Source: Bacteroidales bacterium (GTDB taxonomy: Bacteria; Bacteroidota; Bacteroidia; Bacteroidales; UBA932). From it: DNA of 64,000 bases. Shown piece after piece: positions 51,505-57,694 of this stretch (its first letter is position 1; each line of letters starts with the position of its first letter). The notes under the pieces are model-generated. The model was not told the origin of the DNA. It did not search any database and was given only the letters and a program-made list of their open reading frames with translations. Location: assembly GCA_017626355.1 (NCBI GenBank), contig JAGAIY010000014.1, positions 56,289 through 120,288 of the forward strand. Reading direction: 5' to 3'. Both the position numbers and the translations under genes were made by a program.

Positions 51505-51714
51505 TCACATCCGGCCTCTGTAAACCTCACAATCATCACTACTCTCATCCTTGAACTTGCTGAAGATCCAGCAGATGGCCAGTGTTGGATAATGCCAATA
51601 AGCGAAATCTGCTAATCCCATTGCTGCTTGAACAGCATTCACAGCCAGTGCTCCGGCTATGATGAAGCCAAACACCTTCCAGATGTCTGACATTAAATTG
51701 TTGATTTGTACCAT
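51505..51714 (-). CDS. Small membrane protein, first gene of the early operon
   Basis: 69 residues with one hydrophobic helix (VFGFIIAGALAVNAVQAAMG, about 14-33) and a second weaker one (HYPTLAICWIF). It is the first gene after the regulated leftward promoter and is followed by a terminator. The position and topology recall superinfection-exclusion or immunity-linked membrane proteins, but this is a guess. Confidence 0.6.
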   Translation of the reverse strand: MVQINNLMSDIWKVFGFIIAGALAVNAVQAAMGLADFAYWHYPTLAICWIFSKFKDESSDDCEVYRGRM

Positions 51715-51799
51715 GATTCTCTCTCATTTTAGTTAAACTTTAATTATATTTGCGTGTTTTCATTTGTAGATACTTTGTATTTCGTTTGTAGAACTTTTG

Positions 51800-51830
51800 C
51801 AAATATAAAGAAACTTTCGATTTCAACAAA
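51800..51830 (-). promoter_or_regulatory. Early leftward promoter
   Basis: Minus strand TTTG (51,830-51,827) and TATATTTG (51,807-51,800) with a 19-bp spacer, an exact Bacteroidota promoter. It is 86 bp above the ATG of the small membrane gene and overlaps an 11-bp inverted repeat. Confidence 0.8.
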
Positions 51831-51843
51831 GAAAATCGAAAGT
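51813..51843. promoter_or_regulatory. Operator-like inverted repeat
   Basis: ACTTTCGATTT (51,813-51,823) and AAATCGAAAGT (51,833-51,843) form a perfect 11-bp inverted repeat. It covers the -33 box of the early promoter and lies between the early operon and the divergent repressor gene, fitting a repressor binding site that blocks early transcription in the lysogen. ACTTTCGA also recurs within the repressor gene (about 52,037). Confidence 0.75.
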
Positions 51844-51876
51844 ATTTTGTGAATTATTTTTATCTCGAATTGAAAA

Positions 51877-52344
51877 ATGACTGATTTAGAAAGAGTTATA
51901 AAAATAGTGGACTGGCTTATCTTTGAGAAGGTAGTTAAGTCTAGAAGAGAATTGGCTGAAGTTTTGGGATATACAGAGTCTTCAATGTCTCAGATTTTGA
52001 ATGGTAAGGTTACTTTATCCGAAAGATTTATAAAGAAACTTTCGACAATTGATGACAGAATAAATGAAGACTGGATAAGGCATGAATCCGGGAACATGCT
52101 CAAAACAACTCAAGTGATAACAAATGAGTCCGGTGTGCTGATCAATGGAGACAACACCAACAGCCCGATTGACAACCGACATTATTATTCAGATTCACCA
52201 GATGTCCTCCGGGCTCAGATAGAACTTCTCGATGAACGCATCAAAGAGAAGGATGCTCAGATCAAAGAGAAGGATGCTCAGATCAAAGAGAAGGATGCTC
52301 AGATCAAATCATTACTAGACATTATATCAAAATTTAATTCGTAG
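51877..52344 (+). CDS. HTH phage repressor with coiled-coil tail
   Basis: 155 residues. The N-terminal HTH (about 20-48: SRRELAEVLGYTESSMSQIL) is a XRE/lambda-type fold, followed by a middle region and a C-terminal coiled coil made of three exact IKEKDAQ heptads. It is divergent from the early operon across the inverted repeat, as expected of a lysogeny repressor. It is not the large peptidase-type LexA/CI form, since no Ser/Lys catalytic domain is present, so induction may not use RecA-stimulated cleavage. Confidence 0.82.
   Translation: MTDLERVIKIVDWLIFEKVVKSRRELAEVLGYTESSMSQILNGKVTLSERFIKKLSTIDDRINEDWIRHESGNMLKTTQVITNESGVLINGDNTNSPIDNRHYYSDSPDVLRAQIELLDERIKEKDAQIKEKDAQIKEKDAQIKSLLDIISKFNS
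52240..52302 (+). repeat. 21-bp tandem repeat in the repressor gene
   Basis: Three identical head-to-tail copies of atcaaagagaaggatgctcag, each encoding one IKEKDAQ heptad, then a partial fourth (atcaaa). Identical copies suggest recent slippage expansion. Confidence 0.9.
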
Positions 52345-52348
52345 CCTT

Positions 52349-53194
52349 ATGTATCAAGCGACTATCCCGGATAGAGAATATCCTATGTCATTTGTGGCCA
52401 TAGATTTTGAAACGGCCACAACATCAGGTATGGCTTGCCAACTGGGAGTGATCGAGGTGAAGGATGGTGAGATTATTAATGAGGTCAAGTTCCTGATCAG
52501 ACCTCCTATGAATAGATATGATGACCAGTGTATGAATGTTCATCACATCACACCGGATCAGACTGAAGAGGCAATGACATTTGAAGAATTATGGCCAGAA
52601 ATCAGGCCGTATTTTGAAAATAGAGTAGTGGTAGCACACAATGCTTCTTTTGATTCCAGCATCCTGATGAAGAATGTATGGCATTATGGGCTGGAGTGCA
52701 TAAAAGTTCAGGAATGGATTTGCACATGTTGCGATCTGGGAAAAGCAACCCTTCATAGTGCATGCCGATTCTTTGATATTCCATTCTTCAATCATCATGA
52801 TGCTTTAGCCGATGCAAGAGCATCAGCGATGCTTTATCTGAAGTATATGCAGATGGCCGGTCAGACTGTTGATATTCCAAAGATCAGAGAGTCAAAGTTT
52901 CATTCCCTTTCTTCAGATGTGAAGAAGCAGGATCTGGAGCACTGTCAGAATCGAGACACAATCTTCTATAATAAGAAGGTTGTTATCACTGGGGTGTTCG
53001 ACTCCTATCCGGATAGGGAACAGCTTGCCCAGATGCTGAAAGAGTATGGAGCAGACATAAATGGCAGCATTTCCAAGAGAACAGATCTGGTTCTGATTGG
53101 TCGTGGAGCAGGCCCCAAGAAGCTTCAAACCATTGAAAAAATCAATGGGGGGGGGTGGAAATATACACTGTATTCACGAACCAGAATTGCTTGA
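52349..53194 (+). CDS. DnaQ-like 3'-5' exonuclease with C-terminal BRCT domain
   Basis: 281 residues. DEDDh exonuclease: FVAIDFETATTSGMACQLGV (first DxE), VVAHNASFDSSILM (second D) and HHDALADARASAMLYL (H-x4-D) with catalytic His and Asp. The BRCT domain from about residue 207 (KKVVITGVFDSYPDREQLAQ) ends SKRTDLVLIGRGAGPKKLQ. Nine G residues at 53,147-53,155 change the reading: the present frame ends YTLYSRTRIA, while removing one G gives ...HEPELLEILANIKCGE, the usual BRCT C-terminus, stopping at 53,225. The gene is co-transcribed with the repressor. Confidence 0.88.
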   Translation: MYQATIPDREYPMSFVAIDFETATTSGMACQLGVIEVKDGEIINEVKFLIRPPMNRYDDQCMNVHHITPDQTEEAMTFEELWPEIRPYFENRVVVAHNASFDSSILMKNVWHYGLECIKVQEWICTCCDLGKATLHSACRFFDIPFFNHHDALADARASAMLYLKYMQMAGQTVDIPKIRESKFHSLSSDVKKQDLEHCQNRDTIFYNKKVVITGVFDSYPDREQLAQMLKEYGADINGSISKRTDLVLIGRGAGPKKLQTIEKINGGGWKYTLYSRTRIA

Positions 53195-53210
53195 AATTCT
53201 GGCAAATATA

Positions 53211-53241
53211 AAGTGCGGAGAGTGAAAATCTCTCCGCACTT
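53211..53241 (+). terminator. Hairpin after the exonuclease gene
   Basis: AAGTGCGGAGAG and CTCTCCGCACTT (12 bp, loop TGAAAAT) lie directly after the exonuclease frame and inside its alternative C-terminus. CTCTCCGCA also occurs in the att core. No T-tract, so termination is not certain. Confidence 0.5.
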
Positions 53242-53242
53242 G

Positions 53243-53261
53243 CCGGGACAAAATCGGGACA
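53243..53261 (+). repeat. Putative integrase arm-type sites, right end
   Basis: CCGGGACA (53,243-53,250) and TCGGGACA (53,254-53,261), 11-bp period, match the pair at 16,040-16,058 in sequence, spacing and orientation. Confidence 0.5.
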
Positions 53262-53342
53262 AAATGCCCTGTTTTTTAGTAGTTTTTTGAAAATAGTGTG
53301 TCTGATTATGAAGCTATTATGCCAAACCGAGGCAAATGTGAG

Positions 53343-53361
53343 AATCCCTCTCTCTCCGCAA
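53343..53361 (+). other. attR core
   Basis: aatccctctctctccgcaa differs from the attL core by one base. It marks the right phage boundary; host sequence follows. Confidence 0.75.
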
Positions 53362-53412
53362 ATGAAAGCAAAAATGGCATCAAGTTTACTTGAATGCCAT
53401 TTTTCGTTTTCA

Positions 53413-53555
53413 TTTGCATCTCTCCGCCGCAGGCGGAGGGGATGTGCGACTGAAAAGAGCAAATCCCGGAGAGTGAGGGATTCTCCGCTCAGGCCTTCCC
53501 TTTTGCATCGCCCCGCCGCAGGCGGAAGGGATGTGCGACAGAAAGGAGCAAATCC
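53413..53555. repeat. Repeat-rich junction downstream of attR
   Basis: Two imperfect copies (about 53,413-53,467 and 53,512-53,555) share tttgcatc, an internal CCGCCGCAGGCGG palindrome, gggatgtgcgac and gcaaatcc. Each starts TTTGC and ends GCAAA. Between them, 53,467-53,483 is an exact 17-bp inverted copy of the tRNA-Ser 3' end/att core (cggagagtgagggattc). No convincing gene lies between 53,226 and 53,591; the stretch holds the hairpin, arm-type sites, attR and these repeats. Confidence 0.7.
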
Positions 53556-53591
53556 CTCAGAATAAGATCTCCCCCCCAAAAAAAAGACCCC

Positions 53592-54107
53592 ATGCCCACC
53601 AAAGAAATAGAAAGAAAATTCAAAGTGACCGGCGACTACCGCCCCTACATAAGCAGATCCTACAGAATCTGCCAGGGATACCTCAGCTCAGTGCCGGAAC
53701 GAACCGTCCGCGTACGCATTAAAGGCGACAGGGGCTATATTACGGTAAAAGGCATCAGCAGCGAAAGCGGAATGTCCCGCTATGAGTGGGAGAAGGAAAT
53801 CCCGGCTGACGAGGCCTTGGATCTTCTGAAGCTGTGCGAACCGGGGAAACTTATTGACAAAACCCGCCACATTGTCGAAATTCCGGCAGAAAACAGCCCT
53901 CAGGGCCATGCAGGCGTCTTCGAGGTAGATGAGTTCCATGGCGGTAATGAAGGTCTTGTAATCGCCGAAATCGAGCTCTCTTCCGAGGATGAAGAATTCG
54001 TCCGCCCTCAGTGGCTCGGTGAAGAGGTCACTGGGGACGGACGGTACTATAATTCCTATCTTTCTTCCCACCCTTACAAGGAGTGGAAGGATTCTGCTAT
54101 TCTTTGA
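53592..54107 (+). CDS. CYTH-domain protein (triphosphate tunnel metalloenzyme)
   Basis: 171 residues. EIERKFKVTGDYRP at the N-terminus is the ExExK signature; further features are TVRVRIKGDRGYITVKG (R-x-R and K tunnel residues), RYEWEKEIPADEALDLL, FEVDEFHG and VIAEIELSSEDEEF. Members hydrolyse inorganic or nucleoside triphosphates. It begins shortly after the repeat junction, and its 3' end overlaps the convergent isomerase-like gene by 11 bp. Confidence 0.9.
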   Translation: MPTKEIERKFKVTGDYRPYISRSYRICQGYLSSVPERTVRVRIKGDRGYITVKGISSESGMSRYEWEKEIPADEALDLLKLCEPGKLIDKTRHIVEIPAENSPQGHAGVFEVDEFHGGNEGLVIAEIELSSEDEEFVRPQWLGEEVTGDGRYYNSYLSSHPYKEWKDSAIL

Positions 54108-55092
54108 GGAATGCAGCGTCGAAGGCGATGGCAGATGGCTCGAAATCGACCTGCCTGATGTAGCGCTGGGCCTCAGCCGCGCCATGATTCCTGTCCATGC
54201 CGCTGTCTTCCCATTCTATAGAGAGCGGGCCGTTGTATGCTATGCGGTTAAGCTCGCGGATGATCTCCTCGAACTTGATTCTGCCGCGGCCTACGCTTCT
54301 GAAATCCCAGTAGCGGTCTCTGTGGCCGAATGGAAGGTGACCTCCGAATACTCCTGCCTTTACCGGCCTGTCGCTCCACCATACATCCTTGCAGTGGACA
54401 TGGAAGATACGGTCGGCAAAGATGCGGATGAATTCAAGATAATCCACTCCCTGATATCCCATATGGCTCGGATCGTAGTTGAATCCGAAGGCCGGATGAT
54501 GGCCGACAGCGTCGAGGATCATCTCTGCTGAGGCTATGTCGAAGGCTATTTCCGTCGGATGTACTTCGAGGGCGAAACGAACCCCCATCTCCTGATAGCT
54601 GTCCAGAACCGGTATCATCCTGCGTGCAACTTCCTTGAAGCCCTCGCTGATAGTATCCGGATTCATCGGTGGGAAAGCATACAGCATATGCCAGATAGGG
54701 CTGCCTGTGAAGCCGATGACCGTCTTGGTGCCGAGCATGGCCGCAGCCTTTCCTGTCTTGATCATTTCTTCTGCCGCTCTCTGTCTCACGCCTTCAGGGT
54801 CTCCGTCGCCCCAGATGTGGGCAGGGAGTATTGTCTTGTGTCTGAAGTCGATAGGGTCGCAGACACATTGGCCGACTGCATGGTTCGAGATTCCATGAAG
54901 CTCGAGACCGTGTGCTGCGAGGGTATCCAAGATCTCCTTGCAGTATTCCGGGCTGAGCCTGTCGAGGTTGAGGTGATTGTCGTTGCATGCCAGCTCAAGA
55001 CCGTCGTATCCGTATTCCTTTGCCTTTGCGCAGAGCTGTTCCAGAGGCATGTCTCCGAACTGTACTGTACATAAAACTATCTTACGTGCCAT
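54097..55092 (-). CDS. Sugar phosphate isomerase/epimerase-like TIM-barrel protein
   Basis: 331 residues, AP-endonuclease-2-type barrel. Visible are GYDGLELACNDNHLNL (first strands), LHGISNHAVGQCVCDP, RFALEVHPTEIAFD (metal Glu/His), FNYDPSHMGYQGVDYLEF (Asp/His), FHVHCKDVWW (His) and LSIEWEDSGMDRNHG (Glu), together a divalent-metal site typical of the family. It follows an oxidoreductase gene in the same leftward operon and likely acts on the same sugar or inositol-type substrate. Cytoplasmic; substrate unknown. Confidence 0.88.
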   Translation of the reverse strand: MARKIVLCTVQFGDMPLEQLCAKAKEYGYDGLELACNDNHLNLDRLSPEYCKEILDTLAAHGLELHGISNHAVGQCVCDPIDFRHKTILPAHIWGDGDPEGVRQRAAEEMIKTGKAAAMLGTKTVIGFTGSPIWHMLYAFPPMNPDTISEGFKEVARRMIPVLDSYQEMGVRFALEVHPTEIAFDIASAEMILDAVGHHPAFGFNYDPSHMGYQGVDYLEFIRIFADRIFHVHCKDVWWSDRPVKAGVFGGHLPFGHRDRYWDFRSVGRGRIKFEEIIRELNRIAYNGPLSIEWEDSGMDRNHGAAEAQRYIRQVDFEPSAIAFDAAFLKE

Positions 55093-55113
55093 ATTCCAGT
55101 AATTATGCGGTTC

Positions 55114-56274
55114 CTATTCTACCCATTTGATCCATTTGCTTTCCTGCTCGTGTCCAGAAGTGATGACGGTCTCGATGAACTGCATTCCTCTCACTCCGTC
55201 CTCGATTCCAGGGAAGTCGAGCCATTCGGCCTTAGGCTCTTCACCTGCCCTGACTGCTCTTACGGTGTTGGCGAAATTCCGGTATATGTTGGCGAAGGCT
55301 TCGATATATCCTTCCGGATGGCCTCCCGGAGTCCTTGTGTTGGCCTTTGCGAAATAGCCCATGTAGCCGTTTCCTGTGTTGACAAGCTCGGCAGGACGGT
55401 CAGTCCACTTTACGATGAGGGTGTTAGGGTCCATCTGACGCCATTCAATGCCGCCTTTTTCTCCATATATCCTGATTTTCAGCGGATTCTCTTCGCCTGC
55501 GCATACCTGTGACGCGATCAGGACACCGCTTGCTCCGCCCTCGAAACGCAGAAGTGCTGCTCCGTCGTCATCGAGGCGTCTGCCTTCTACATAAGTGTTT
55601 ACGTCAGCGCACATTTCCGTACATTTCAGGCCTGAAATGTACTCTGCCAGGTGTAGGGCGTGAGTGCCTATGTCTCCCATGCATCCGGCCTTTCCTGAAC
55701 GTGAAGGGTCTGTTCTCCAGCCGGCATTGCTGGCAGGGTCGAGCTCTGCAGGTCCAGAAAGCCAGCCCTGCGGATATTCTGTGTATATCTTGCGTATCTT
55801 TCCGAAGTCTCCTCGTGCGATGCGCTCCCTGGCCTCCTTTACAGCCGGATATCCGGAATATGTGTGGGTGAGGGCAAGGACTCTTCCTGTCTTTCTGACA
55901 ATCTCCCTAAGTTCCTTGGCTTCTTCAAGAGAGTAGGTGATAGGCTTGTCAAGTACTACATCGAAGCCGTTTTCCAAAGCCAGCTTGGCAGGTGCGAAAT
56001 GGAGGTGGTTCGGAGTCACTATGGAAATGAAGTCCATTCTCTGGCTCTCAGGGAGCTGAGCTTCCTTTTCGATCATTTCCTGGAATGTGCTGTAGATCCT
56101 GTCATCGTCGAGCATCAGTTCTCTTCCTGATTCCAGCGATTTCTCCGGTTTGCTGCTGAAGCAGCCGCATACGAGTTCTATCTGATTGTCCATCAGTGCC
56201 GCGCAGCGATGAATAGCGCCGATGAAGGCTCCCTTGCCTCCGCCGAACATTCCCATTCTAAGTTTACGTGTCAT
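55114..56274 (-). CDS. Gfo/Idh/MocA family oxidoreductase
   Basis: 386 residues. N-terminal Rossmann fold (RMGMFGGGKGAFIGAIHRCA), then SIVTPNHLHFAPAKLALENG, VVLDKPITYSLEEAKEL (the EKP-like active-site motif as DKP), and the C-terminal domain with GCMGDIGTHALHLAEYISG, whose Asp and His are catalytic candidates. It probably oxidises a sugar or sugar derivative with NAD(P). It lies between the antiporter and isomerase-like genes. Confidence 0.92.
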   Translation of the reverse strand: MTRKLRMGMFGGGKGAFIGAIHRCAALMDNQIELVCGCFSSKPEKSLESGRELMLDDDRIYSTFQEMIEKEAQLPESQRMDFISIVTPNHLHFAPAKLALENGFDVVLDKPITYSLEEAKELREIVRKTGRVLALTHTYSGYPAVKEARERIARGDFGKIRKIYTEYPQGWLSGPAELDPASNAGWRTDPSRSGKAGCMGDIGTHALHLAEYISGLKCTEMCADVNTYVEGRRLDDDGAALLRFEGGASGVLIASQVCAGEENPLKIRIYGEKGGIEWRQMDPNTLIVKWTDRPAELVNTGNGYMGYFAKANTRTPGGHPEGYIEAFANIYRNFANTVRAVRAGEEPKAEWLDFPGIEDGVRGMQFIETVITSGHEQESKWIKWVE

Positions 56275-56295
56275 ATCTTTAGTTTTAGTGTGTGT

Positions 56296-57603
56296 TTATG
56301 AGTATTTTCTCGGATATCTCAGGAGTATTGCCATAATGGCGCAGATACCCATGATGAAAGGGTAGTAAAGGTGCTGGATTATCGAAATCATGGATATTCC
56401 TGCAAGGCCTCCTGCCATAAGCAGCTGGGCTCCGTATGGGATCAGTCCCTGGACGAGACATGAAAATGTGTCAAGGATGCTTGCGGTCTTGCGCGGGTCA
56501 AGCCCATACCGTTCCGTAATGTCCTTGGCTATCCTGCCTGTCGTGATGATGGCGATGGTGTTGTTTGCAGTGCAGAGGTTTGCAAGTGCGACAAGTCCGG
56601 CTATGCTCAGTTCGGCACCGCGTTTCCCGTTGATCTTCCTTGTAAGTCCGTTCACGATGAAGTCAAGTCCGCCGTTGACCCTTATCAGTTCGAGCATTCC
56701 GCCGGCCAGCATGGTCACGATTATAAGGTCTCCCATGCCGCTTATTCCTTTGCCGACGGATTCAAGGAAGCCGCTCCAGCCGAAACAGCCTGTAGAAAAG
56801 CCAATCAAGGCATTGACTGCCAGTCCTGTAGCCAGTACGACGGAAACATTCACTCCTGACAAGGCGAATGCTATGACCAATATGTAAGGTATCAGTTTTA
56901 TCCAGTCGATGGGCCCTGTTTCTGGTACGGTATCTACTGAAGCTCCCATGAATATGTACAGGCCTGTCACGATGATGGCTGCCGGCAGGACTATCCTGAT
57001 GTTGACCTTGAACTTGTCACTCATGGAGCAGTCCTGGGTTCTTGTCGCTGCGATCGTGGTATCCGATATGAATGAGAGGTTGTCGCCGAAGAAGGATCCT
57101 CCGACTATGATGGCAGTGATGAAGGCCAGATCGGCACTGCTGCCTCCTGCCATTTCCTGGGCTATTCCGGCTCCGACGGGGACGAGGGCGACAATCGTGC
57201 CGACGCTCGTTCCTATGGACATGGAAATGAAGCATGACGCCAGGAACAGACCTGCATAGACGAGCTTGCCCGGCAGGATCCTCATCGCTATGTTGACGGT
57301 CGCATCTATGGCTCCGATATCCTTGGCTGTGGCTGCAAAGGCTCCTGCAAGCACGAATATCCATATCATCAGAAGCACATTGCTGTTGCCTGCACCTTCG
57401 GAAAAGGTGGCGATCCTCTCCTCGAGAGTCTTGCCCCTACATATGAGCACAGCATATATCGATGCAACCAGAAAGGCTGATGAAATCGGAATCTTATAGA
57501 AGTCGTGCGCTATTACGGATGAGACCAGATATACGCACAGGAACACTATCAGGGGGCTGAGGGCCAGCCAGCCGTTCATATGTCTGCCGGATTTGATACC
57601 CAT
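56296..57603 (-). CDS. nhaC: NhaC-type Na+/H+ antiporter (or related symporter)
   Basis: 435 residues with 10 or more hydrophobic helices. SSVIAHDFYKIPISSAFLV near the start, GTSVGTIVALVPVGAGIAQE, GGSFFGDNLSFISDTTIAA and ANLCTANNTIAIITTGRIAK match conserved loops of the NhaC/ion-transporter superfamily. Its transcription with sugar-metabolism genes suggests that it could also move an organic acid; the ion is not proven. A consensus promoter lies just upstream. Confidence 0.88.
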   Translation of the reverse strand: MGIKSGRHMNGWLALSPLIVFLCVYLVSSVIAHDFYKIPISSAFLVASIYAVLICRGKTLEERIATFSEGAGNSNVLLMIWIFVLAGAFAATAKDIGAIDATVNIAMRILPGKLVYAGLFLASCFISMSIGTSVGTIVALVPVGAGIAQEMAGGSSADLAFITAIIVGGSFFGDNLSFISDTTIAATRTQDCSMSDKFKVNIRIVLPAAIIVTGLYIFMGASVDTVPETGPIDWIKLIPYILVIAFALSGVNVSVVLATGLAVNALIGFSTGCFGWSGFLESVGKGISGMGDLIIVTMLAGGMLELIRVNGGLDFIVNGLTRKINGKRGAELSIAGLVALANLCTANNTIAIITTGRIAKDITERYGLDPRKTASILDTFSCLVQGLIPYGAQLLMAGGLAGISMISIIQHLYYPFIMGICAIMAILLRYPRKYS

Positions 57604-57623
57604 GTCATTCTTTTTAATTCTTG

Positions 57624-57655
57624 CAAAGTTAGCTCAAAAACACTATTTTCGCAAA
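57624..57655 (-). promoter_or_regulatory. Promoter of the antiporter-oxidoreductase-isomerase operon
   Basis: Minus strand TTTG (57,655-57,652) and TAACTTTG (57,631-57,624), 20 bp apart, 20 bp above the antiporter ATG. Exact match to the Bacteroidota consensus. Confidence 0.85.
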
Positions 57656-57694
57656 ATCATTCTGAATTAGAAAACTCTACAATCAATTATCAAT

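Larger units (their letters stand above)
15969..53361. mobile_element. Integrated temperate phage (prophage), about 37.4 kb
   Basis: Bounded by a tRNA-Ser attL and a near-identical attR. It holds integrase, regulatory, lysis, tail, DGR, tape-measure, portal, terminase, capsid, protease, primase-helicase, early, repressor and exonuclease genes in one coherent, tightly packed unit. All structural modules needed for a siphovirus are recognisable. The only visibly broken gene is the DGR reverse transcriptase, plus a homopolymer-shifted C-terminus in the exonuclease, so the phage may be inducible. Confidence 0.93.

Noticed and set aside
53142-53579. Leftward 145-codon frame across the right phage end
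   Set aside because: It runs through the hairpin, attR and palindromic repeats, has no leader and no recognisable domain; composition fits a chance frame.
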